NCBI GenBank assembly: GCA_021234155.1 | Contig: JAJEKV010000824.1 | Coordinates: forward strand, 20,317 to 84,316 | Length of the DNA: 64,000 bases | Source: Isoetes taiwanensis | Lineage: Eukaryota > Streptophyta > Lycopodiopsida > Isoetales > Isoetaceae | Direction of reading: 5' to 3' | Part shown: piece by piece, positions 55,157-64,000 of the stretch | Layout of the letters: every line of letters begins with the position of its first letter | Position numbering within the stretch: the first letter of the stretch is position 1 | Made by a program: the position numbers and the translations under genes | Notes under the pieces: generated by a model | Databases searched by the model: none | What the model was told of the DNA's origin: nothing | What the model saw: only the letters and a program-made list of their open reading frames with translations

Positions 55157-55300
55157 CATGTGTCAGTACCATAGGTCTTCAAACAAAATAACATACGTGT
55201 CAGCACCATAAGACTTCAAACAAAATAACATACGTGTCAGCACCATAAGACTTCAAACAAAATACCTTCAAACAAAATAGGCTCAAACAGAAAAGCAAAC
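55157..55300. repeat. 37-bp iterons at the outer edge of the array (unit 3)
   Basis: Repeats start at 55,159, 55,196 and 55,233 (YGTGTCAGYACCATARG followed by CTTCAAACAAAATA), then a half-repeat and CTCAAACAGAAAAGCAAAC. The spacing is exactly 37 bp. These are the last element bases before flanking DNA and lie upstream of the acidic gene on its strand. Possible Rep-binding or promoter-control sites. Confidence 0.9.
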
Positions 55301-56018
55301 TGCATTATATATGAGTTGATAAGGTTGGCTTCCTTTTTCACAAGCCTTCCAAAAAAAAAAAAAAAAAACCTTTTTTAATGCATATAAAATAGAACACACC
55401 TCCATTTTCCAACTGACCCTTTTTTTTAGTCTTAGGCTAGGTCATTTCAAAGCCAGCGCATTCCCCAACAAAACAAGGTTCAAAGAACCGCATAGAATGC
55501 TTGCATTATTTTAATAGGATAGCACATTCGCAATTATCCTCTTCAAACAATACCGATGAAAAATACAGACTTCTATAGGTCTGTAACAATTGTTTATTAC
55601 ACCACATGCATCTGCTACCCATGTGTATATATACAAAAATGAGAGGAGAATGATCGTGTCTCCCGCACGCAATAAATCTAATCGGCAACTAGGCTGCCTG
55701 TTACAGCTTCTCCCACGTCTTCATAAAAAATGCTCAGCAATCTCCTGGAATCCTGAATCAATGCCTTACCAAACGCAGAGACAAAATTTATCAATACCTG
55801 GGAGTTACAATAGAAATACATATATGACATTGACTTGGAACGGTATCTTCGCATTGAATTTGTGGGGCGAATCTGAAATCATGCAGAAGAAAATGCTCAG
55901 ATCCAGGTATGGCGTATCGATCTCTTTTCAGCCATCAAAATAGGCTTTTGCATGTGCTTAACCCACTGGATACCAGATCCAATCGAAGCAAAAAGAGTGT
56001 TAACATCCTGATGCAGAA
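55301..56018. other. array flank and GAUT 3' region
   Basis: Contains an A-tract of about 18 bp at 55,350-55,367 preceded by CTTCC, perhaps a small retroposon tail. The rest is AT-rich sequence that probably includes the 3' untranslated region of the minus-strand GAUT gene. The plus-strand frame at 55,590-55,943 has no domain and is not called. Confidence 0.5.
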
Positions 56019-58659
56019 TTAGTGAACTATGTTGCATTGTTGTAAAGCAGGATGGTCATATTTCACATATTTAGCCCAGAAGTACTTGAATCTGGCTAGA
56101 CCTATATCTAGCCACGGCTTCAGATTGCCATTGTAATGGATGACTGCAGCTTCGTCGATTTCAGACTTGTCTATTCCTGGGTTATATCCCAACCCCAACA
56201 CATGCCACGTTTTATCCAAAGGATATGTGAGGTTATAGAATGTGATGAGCCCAGGTGGTAAAGTGCCCAGTTTCCACAAAAGTCTTTCTTCATTCTGTAA
56301 AGAACATGGATAAAGAATTTTAAATATTGGAAGAGGAAAACAGAAGGATAATATAATCTGCATGCATTAGCCATGATGTATGACTTACCATGTTCTGCCA
56401 TCTATGATAGATACCAGTTATGTCCTGCCTTTTCCATTCTTTGAGGTCGAATACGTTCATCCCATAAGCCCATCCACAAGCATTTGGATCAAAGTTTCTT
56501 GCAATGTGTGGATTTGAAAAGTTTAGGTACTTATCAAAACGATGAAAACTTGCTCCACAAGTTTCGACAGCTCCATTTACTTTTCCTTGCAGGTCTATTT
56601 TCCAGAGTGCTGTAAGATCCTTCTGAACCACTATATCATCATCTAGAAATAAAAGCTTATCTAGCTTGGGATAAATCTGTGGAAGGTAAAATCTGAGATG
56701 GTTCAACATTGAAAGGTACTTTGGGTTTCTATATTTCAGATTTGTTGTTCCAGAAGACAACGATGTAGGTTGGTCAGGTTTAAAATAATATTCCTTCATG
56801 GCAGCAGATTCCAGCTGCCGAAGCACTGGACAATATGAAGAATTCAACCACTTGAAGTCATCAATATTTTGAACATGGATTGTAGCATTTCTTGGTGGAT
56901 TGGCCAAGAACCACATCTTCATGGCTCCATAATTTAATTTGTCCGTTACCAGATGGAATACGTGCTTTTCAGGCTCCTGAAAAAGCAGGTACTTGAATTA
57001 GCATTACCATACTGATGGACAAAGCAGCAGTATTCAAACATACCGTGCATGAAGAACCGTGGAATTAACGACCACTGAGGTTGCAAGGACGTTATCTGAG
57101 AACAAAGCATAATGGTACAGGCTAGGATCCTCTAGCTTATCTTGCCCTGGAAATTCTTGCTGCTCCTCATCAAGATTATAGTAATCCACATTCAGTCGAA
57201 GAGATAAGCAGTGCAATCCTTTTGGAATAGTTTTAGCAGCCAATTGACTTAGGAAAGTGCTTCTCTTCTTCAATGTTCTACCATATTCTTCAGCTGTCTG
57301 TAGCATTGCACGCAATTTTCTGACTATAGCATTACAATCGTAATGCTCCTCCCGTGCCCTAGCCAACAATAGTCCCATGGCTCTAATCTTTTCAGGTGCA
57401 CTATGAAATGAACAACCACCAGTTTAGATTATCTGAACAAGCCTAAGTTTTAAAAGTCTCTGAGATAAGTATTTGTACCTTCGAGATAGATCACTGTCAA
57501 TTGTGGCTCCACCCATAGCGCGTAAGCTCTCCCTTATTTTAAGCTTCAGTTCTCGCATAAGAGGTGCATTATTATGGGCCTTTGCTATGCTCAGATATAT
57601 TCTGGCCATGATCAGCTGATCTCTCATAAGACGAACAACAGAATCACTGTTTTCACTGTCTTCACGCCTCCATATGCTATATTTGCCAATGATGGGAGCA
57701 TCCACTTCCTTGGCACGTTTAAAGGCTTCCCTTTCCAGTCTCTCTCTTTCTTCTTCATCTTGTTGAGTGAGTTCTGCCAGTCTCTCTTTCTCTCTTCTTA
57801 GTCTTAGGCCCTAAAATGAAGGCCACAAAGAGTCAGAGCTATGTTGAAATCCTTTAAAGCAGAAGCTCCATGTAGAGACGCTTACCCTCCTAGCACCTTG
57901 GACCACCATCCCTGTCCTCCCTTCTTCGCCATATAATACTTGCCCGTGATCTTCAAAAACACCATCTTCCTGCAGGGTAATGGAGCGCGATGATGAAATT
58001 GTATCTCTATGATAAGCTTAGGCTATTCAGAAACTCATTCTACCGAAAAACTGGTGGAGTTCGCCAACAGATCAAATGTAGGCTGATGTAACCAAGCAGG
58101 GTTTCCACTTAGGAGATTTGAATCTGAAGCTTCAGATTCCTCTGAATGCTTGATGATCACATCAAGAACCTGCCAGAAATGAAAGGACTTACAAAGGCTT
58201 CTGATAGTTGGAAAAAATAGGTGCAATATTTAGAAGCCTTACCGACTTTGGAAACAGGGTCTCTATTTGGTCAAATGCGTTTAGCCTGCCACTCTCTGCA
58301 TGTTTCTGTAGATCAAAAAAACTTGAGCGGACCTATATAAACGTAAAATGAATACTTTTTTAAAATACTTACACCACTAGGAAAACCCTCCAAAAACTCT
58401 CTTCGATCTGCTCCCAGACCCAAAGCAAGTCAAAATAAGAAATGGTAAGTGAGCTACAATTTTTTGCTGGGAAGAACTTTGGAAGAGTTGCTGGAACTAA
58501 GAAACGAAGGTGCTTACCAAGAGTCGGGTTGAAGTTACTAGCCTTTCTTCCGAGAAAAACCAATGGAGCCAACACAGAGACAACGAGCAAGCAAACTACT
58601 GGAAATCTATATTTGGTACTTTTCCCCCTTTGTTGGGGACATCCTTTGCGAGATTTCAT
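56019..58659 (-). CDS. GAUT: galacturonosyltransferase, GAUT family (GT8), nine exons
   Basis: Transfers galacturonic acid from UDP-GalA onto homogalacturonan in the Golgi during pectin synthesis (family knowledge). Exons by GT-AG sites, in transcript order: 58,659-58,518; 58,407-58,373; 58,305-58,243; 58,169-58,044; 57,969-57,886; 57,810-57,479; 57,400-57,044; 56,976-56,389; 56,294-56,019. About 667 aa, close to Arabidopsis GAUT1. Residues about 19-37 (FPVVCLLVVSVLAPLVFLG) form a signal anchor. A charged stem follows, then the GT8 domain: HYALFSDNVLATSVVVNST, LLFLDDDIVVQKDLTALW (metal-binding D-D-D), ARNFDPNACGWAYGMN, and HYNGNLKPWLD (H-x-x-G-x-x-K-P-W). The start is the only ATG before the anchor. 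The exon 7/8 junction is one base short for the frame (see findings); all other junctions keep frame. The subclade (GAUT1- or GAUT4-like) is unresolved. Confidence 0.92.
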
Positions 58660-58699
58660 CACTACGAGAAGCTGGGCACTAACCTAAGAGCTTAACTTA

Positions 58700-59359
58700 A
58701 GCTCGTGCCGCAAATAGATCCGTCGAGATCTTTCCTGCATAGGACCTCTATGAATTCTTTGATTCCTGGTCTACCAGAAGTTTTCTACTTTCATAATGTC
58801 GAGCTAATACACCTGCAGCATTCCACTACTATCCGGTCGTGCTGAGATCCAAAAGCATCTTCTAAACTAAAAATGATAGATGCCTTAGAGACCACAATTT
58901 CGACTGCATTGAGTGCATTTTGTAATCCCAGAGATGCAAAAGCTCTAAAGCAAGGCATTATTTACTGTGATCCAGCATTAGCAATTCAGCCGCATTCACA
59001 AACGGATAAATAAAAGCTGCATTTCGAAGGAAACAATTGCCCACTTATTCTTATTCGAGACATTGCTTCAGATTTGAGCTTAAAACACACAGTAACAACA
59101 TAATAAGAGGATAAATCTGCAACTATACGCCTCTTCTATCAAATCTCAAACTTCTTCTGCAAGAATAAGGTACCTAGTATAAAAGCTTACTTCATTACTC
59201 CATTTTCTGAGCTAAGGAAAGCCTATGCTGCAATCATTGTTCGGTAGAAACGTAGGAAAGGAAGCTGCGGTAGTCCACAACCAACAGCTAGTAGAAAATG
59301 TGCGCCATAGCCAGTCTCCGGCGCCAGTGCCCGGTTGGATCTTTTTCCAGGCAGGAAAT
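58700..59359. other. GAUT 5' flank, no other gene
   Basis: Probable 5' untranslated and proximal promoter sequence of the minus-strand GAUT gene. No second reading frame of interest; no clear TATA box on the minus strand was identified. Confidence 0.45.
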
Positions 59360-59515
59360 AAAGTCCGACGTGTACGCCACGTAGATGCCACGTAGAGGCA
59401 GGTTGGCCACGTCATGGGTTCTTCTGGTTTGGGACGAAAGGTGGTACAAGCACGTCGCGTCATACGGCATAGACGTGCAAAAGAACCACATCCTTGGACG
59501 CTGACGTGGCATAAA
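59360..59515. promoter_or_regulatory. ACGT-core cluster upstream of GAUT
   Basis: Seven or so ACGT cores lie within about 150 bp, several as GCCACGTA, GCCACGTC, GACGTGTAC or GACGTGGC. These are binding sites typical of plant bZIP/bHLH factors (G-box/ABRE-like). They sit 700-850 bp upstream of the GAUT start. A TATAAAAG motif at about 59,551 faces the other way (plus strand), so the cluster might serve a divergent transcript; no gene is recognised there. Confidence 0.4.
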
Positions 59516-59519
59516 GCAC

Positions 59520-62500
59520 ACTAGTTTATTGACAGCTGTATCCTACTGCTATAAAAGCTTTTTTGCTATTTTCCGACTTTAGCGGCAGATGCCGGCCGAC
59601 CATTCCTACTCCCACATAGACGGCCCCGATGTGGCAGATGGGATCGGACGGTCGTGCTTCGCTGGATTTACTGCATATACGTGGTTGGTGGGGTCACATG
59701 ACTACTTTTATAATGGCTTAATGGTTTCTTGGCCCCAACTATGTGGAAATATTTTAAGTAAAGCTTTTTTAGGCCTCTGGCCTGAAGTAGAAATTTCTAA
59801 TGGAATTCACATGGCAATTTTATTAATTTGAATTGATTCCATTTTCTTGGCTCGAAGATTCTTTGTTGGCACATCACCACCATAGCCCTAATGTGAAGTA
59901 ATCTTCGTCTACAAAAATGAGATATTGCGTGCTTTCATAATGCAATGAATGTCACAAGTCATCTCTTCTCTGTATAGACATTGTCACTCTATCTTTCAAT
60001 ATTTTATTTTCTAGCTAATGGTCAATCACCTTCAGTACGTACGTGGCAGCGCCTTCCAGCCTTAAAGACATCTCTTCACTTGCCCGGTAGCCAAGTTAGT
60101 TAATGTTGATATAGCCAAGGTAGTTAATGTTGATATTGTTCCTTGGCATGTACAATGTGCAAGAAGATAGCAAAGGTGTTACAGAAAAGGTAGCTCCCTT
60201 GCATGAGAATATCCAGATGAGAATATCCAAAAATTGCAAACAGAGAAACCTTTCCTATGTAGATTGTGCTCACTCAAATAACTTTAAAACACACATGCGC
60301 CTACACAAGCTCGATGGAAACGACCTCTCACCCTTTTCTTACATTACTTACACAAGCTTGATGGAAACGGCCTCTCAACTTTTATGACATTGTGAAGGTA
60401 GCTTACCAACAACTTTTTGTTTTCCAACAGAACTATTAAGACAATGTCACCCCCTACTGTTTGGGTGAATAATCTGTCACCAAATCAGGTCTCAAAAGTA
60501 AGAAAGGGCAACCTAAGGTGGTCTCAAATGTAAGAAGAAAGGAAGCTCTAAGAATGAAGAGATAACATGCCGGTAGGCATGGTCTGATAATGTGGCTATA
60601 GCCATGACTAAAACCAATCTATGGTGGAAATCTTTTGAGGCATATCAGGCTCGGCATCGTATTGTCATGTCCTTTAAATGTGCTTTGCCAATCCTGTTGT
60701 TTCCTCCAAATCAAGCAGAAACCAATGTTTGAAATATAAGGACATTGGCCCAATCAAGATACATGTTGTATACTAAGCCATCAATCAACATGTGAATAAG
60801 ATCTTCATGGATGTTTTAGAGATAACGCATGTATGCATACAGCAATGGAAATTGCAGAATTATACAACAAATAATGCAACATGCTACATATGTAGATATA
60901 CCAAAGGTTCCATTCCAGAAACCACTTTGAAAGACCATGCACATGTTGATGTGTTCAACACATCAATGCTAATGAGGGGGAAGAAAAGGAAGAGATTTTA
61001 CTTGGTTCTCATTTCGTGCATACAAAGATGCCTGCAACAGATTTATGAATGAAAATTTTTGTCTTCTGCAAATCATGACAATCAAGTCAAAGAAAAAGAA
61101 TATGTATGAAACATGGAGCATTTCTGGCCTATTAATATGATTGGAAAGTGCAGCGAAGAAAGACATTTTGGGGGGGAACAAACCATAAGGTACATGCTTT
61201 ATGGAACAAAAGGTAAATGCTTTATGGGAGCTATATATAGACCTTTGACAAATTTAATCGAATTTATAGTGCATTTAGACATTGTTTTTGACAAGTCAAA
61301 CTAATTTGTGAGATGTTATGAAGTGTTACAAAGCCAAAAACAACAGACATGCAGAGTAACATATTTGAACTTATATATAACGGTACTCGCAAGGTCAAGC
61401 TTGAAGTACAACAATTTATAAAAGCCATTAAGAATTTGATTTCCAGGAATGCCTAGTAGAAATAGTAAGCGCATTAACTTGAAAGTAATAATGCACTCTC
61501 TGCTATCTGAGGGATGGCAGTGTCGACTCTTGACTCTCTTGTTTATTTGGCATGTTTCTTGAATATGTGCTAAGAAAGGCAGTTTCTAGAACTATAGCTT
61601 TGCATGTTTGCTTGCTACATATTGAGGATGGCAGTCTCACTCTTGACTCTTTTTTCAGTGCGGCACATTTCTTAAACCATGTGCTATAATTATAGCTATA
61701 AGAAAGTATGACGAATATAGCATAGATATTAGAAAAATGCTGGATGTGTATTATCTGATAGCTATAAGAAGAGCAACAAAAAGAGAATGAGGTAAGAGAA
61801 ATTAATACATACCTGTCATATCTTTGCAGGATTAGTATTTGATATCATGTATTGCTTGGACTACATATATCCAGATAGTAAAGAGGATTGGATGAGCATA
61901 GTAACATGTGACAATATTATCTAAAAGTTCTCTATCACACAAACATAATTATACATATTCTCGCAATCTTATCTTAATAGAACTGAGTGTGGAAACTTGC
62001 TTAACTAAAAAGGGTCACTGCAAAATTGTTAACATGATGCTGGCCGTGAGAAACCTCCGATGCAAGAGTACTGAAATAATAGAGATAAATTCCAAAAATT
62101 ACGATGCATCATGGCTTCATCATGTCACATCTGTTAAATTTGGCCTTCATGAACAAAATCACAAAGGCGGGTCCTTGTAGTGCATTATCGTGCATTTGTT
62201 TGTGCAAAGGAAGTTGGCGATCATATTCATCTATGGCATCATGGAAGCTAAGACATGTCTTTCTTTGCTATGGATGATGATGGAGAATAATAGTCCAAAG
62301 AAACCCCGATATGGAATGCCTCAAATCTTGATGCAATAAGGAGCTAGAGAATCGTGAATAAATGGCGTGGAATGGATGAAATAGAAAAATAAAGTAGCCA
62401 AAAATAAAAGCACTAAGAATAGAGGACAAACCTAGATAACGGAGGGAAAGAGTAATAAGAAAGGATAATTATTGCATGTACTTGTAATTGAATCGTTAAA

Positions 62501-63320
62501 TACCACCAACATGGGCAATCTTAAAAGTCCGACGTTACATAATAGGCAATTACATAATAAGCAATTTGTAAATGGATAATGAGAAATTGATACATTTTAC
62601 ATTGTCAAAATCATCTTGACTAAAAGAACATTTTGAGCCTACCGCTTTTACTTCAAGAATTGGAGAGAGCCGGGCTTAAGTCTCGATAGATTCTTGAAGG
62701 CATGTATTTAAAGAAATAGGTGATGCTCATATTCTCTAGATTCCTTCACGCTAATTAGAACCAAGCTTATATTTCGCCCAACCAAGCATGCTAAAAGCAC
62801 ATTGAAGATGGATTTGGAGAAATCACGAAATCTACATACAAACAAATACCTTGAGGGATTGATAGCCGGTCTTGGAAATTCTCCCAAGCTCGACATAAAA
62901 TGCCGCGGACGCCTTTGGCTTTTAGGTAATTCTTGTGAAGAATAGAATAAGCCCACTGAATAATCTCATCTGCAGATAGCGATAGGAGTCATTATGCCAT
63001 AAAGTTTAACAGCCCATGCCAAGGTTGAAGCAAAGCGTGCATCAACGCATTCGTTGGAGCAAGAAAGAGATAACATCATGGTAGGGCACAACAAATCATT
63101 TGATGAGACCGCAATCGATCAAATGGAAGAACAATCTGCGCTTACAGTATGCATTGCAAGAAGCAACATGAAATAAAATCACGCAAATGTCGCAGATGAG
63201 TAATTAACCAAGCACGTATTCGGATGCAACCAAGCATGTACCAAGCACTCCTTTCCGCAGAGGAAATCCCTCCACGAATGCCACCGAAATGCATGGGGCT
63301 CTTCCATGTGACATATTCAA
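59520..63320. other. non-coding region with small duplications
   Basis: No gene recognised. Contains a 47-bp duplication at 60,303-60,390 (ACACAAGCTCGATGGAAACG / ACACAAGCTTGATGGAAACG). A degenerate duplication of about 114 bp lies at 61,511-61,690 (GGATGGCAGT, ACTCTTGACTCT, ATGTGCT). A frame at 60,127-60,387 has a single C2H2-finger-like phrase, listed as a finding only. Confidence 0.5.
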
Positions 63321-63324
63321 GACG

Positions 63325-63480
63325 ATCGAATTAAAGGAAAATCCAAAACCCAAAATCAGGAAAAATTTCTACGATTTTTGGGAAGTCGAAAAATTTCCTA
63401 CGACAAAAACCTCAAAATCTTAGGAAATCAACTAAAGGAAAATTCCAAAAATATTTTCCACCAAACCGGATAATCCCAAA
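63325..63480 (+). repeat. dispersed repeat family B, copy 2
   Basis: Same ordered segments as at 13,180-13,368 (ACGATTTTTGG, CTCAAAATCTTAGGAAATCA, AAAATTCCAAAAA). Followed by an (AAT)n microsatellite at 63,491-63,508. Confidence 0.6.
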
Positions 63481-63508
63481 TTAACAAGATTGATAATAAT
63501 AATAATAA

Positions 63509-64000
63509 AGCAAACATAGGTATTGTATTGATATGTTTATTTAGGAAAATCTAGGTTATACACTATTCAGTAACCTCAATATCGCAGCACATGAGCCATA
63601 TTTGTAAAGGAGGAAATGCACTTCATTCCACCATTATAGACATACAATGCACAACCGACATTCTCACATCCATTTATAGAGTGTTAAACAAATTGAATTG
63701 AGAATATAATCTCAAGAAACATATTCCATTCTAGTCTCAATTGCACGCATACTAAGGGCTGCTCAAATATTCCATGCATTGCATACCAAGGGCCACTCAA
63801 ATATATGCAATTACATTTGTTATAAAATGGCCAAAACTTGAATGTAATCATGTATAGATCCATAAATCTTAAATATGCAACAAGCTTTCTTTATGAGGCG
63901 ATATATTTGCATGAACAATAACATCATAAGATTCATGGAAGAGGGGCCTAGTGCCCAATATAAAACCAATACCACTAGTTGAGGCAAAATATCTTAAAAT
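63509..64000. other. non-coding window end
   Basis: AT-rich, with two near-copies of AAGGGC-GCTCAAATAT separated by about 35 bp (63,755 and 63,789). Nothing else recognised. Confidence 0.45.

Larger units (their letters stand above)
43713..55300 (-). mobile_element. Helitron unit 3 (array edge, most intact Rep)
   Basis: Third copy, ending at 55,300, where CTCAAACAGAAAAGCAAAC gives way to unrelated flanking DNA (TGCATTATATATGAG). Without its 2.63-kb insertion it is close to the 9.07-kb unit length. It carries the longest uninterrupted Rep frame (703 aa) and intact accessory ORFs. The helicase is truncated at Walker A. Confidence 0.85.

Noticed and set aside
55590-55943. 117-aa plus-strand frame next to the GAUT 3' end
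   Set aside because: No domain; it is antisense to the probable 3' untranslated region of the GAUT gene.
59589-59831. 80-aa plus-strand frame downstream of a TATAAAAG motif
   Set aside because: No known domain, no homologous copy in the window and composition like surrounding intergenic DNA; kept only as a comment on the ACGT cluster.

Overview
This window is nuclear DNA of a land plant. The one intact-looking gene is a plant pectin-synthesis glycosyltransferase (GAUT, GT8 family) with short GT-AG introns. The rest is typical plant repeat content: Helitron rolling-circle transposons with captured host gene fragments, APE-type LINEs, tRNA-derived SINE-like units and poly(A) retroposons. The exact lineage cannot be read from the sequence.

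Layout: (1) 0-5.8 kb has no gene. It holds dispersed repeats, a tRNA-like SINE head, a 53-bp tandem duplication and a retroposed sequence with a 33-A tail. (2) 5.8-10.7 kb is a long, decayed minus-strand LINE with a coiled-coil ORF1-like part, AP endonuclease, reverse transcriptase and a Cys/His-type tail. (3) 10.7-13.9 kb is repeat-derived and non-coding. (4) 13.9-16.9 kb is a second, 5'-truncated LINE of the same family. The two copies share their 3' end but carry different microsatellite tails. (5) 16.9-19.1 kb holds a SINE-like retroposon, five spaced tRNA-like units and a tandem duplication. (6) 19.16-55.30 kb is the dominant structure: a head-to-tail array of three copies of a Helitron-derived unit of about 9.07 kb, all reading on the minus strand. 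(7) 56.0-58.7 kb is the GAUT gene (minus, nine exons) with an ACGT-rich upstream region. (8) 58.7-64 kb is non-coding with small duplications.

Each array unit, read 5' to 3' on the minus strand, contains 37-bp iterons, a TATA box and a small acidic protein gene. Next come an antisense captured esterase-like gene fragment, two further small ORFs (about 118 and 135 aa), and the replication protein. That protein has a basic repeat region, a Cys/His cluster and an HUH Rep domain, and leads into a PIF1-type helicase. Units 2 and 3 stop at the helicase Walker A motif, where they join the iteron end of the neighbouring unit. Only unit 1 continues through helicase motifs II-VI, and its Walker A is scrambled. 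Hence no copy here encodes a complete helicase. Units 1 and 3 are interrupted by insertions of about 5.35 and 2.63 kb that share end sequences; the unit 1 insertion carries a fragment resembling a 3'-5' exonuclease gene.

Many differences between the three units fall on CAG/CTG trinucleotides. This could be long-read error at methylated CHG sites, so some apparent frameshifts may not be real.
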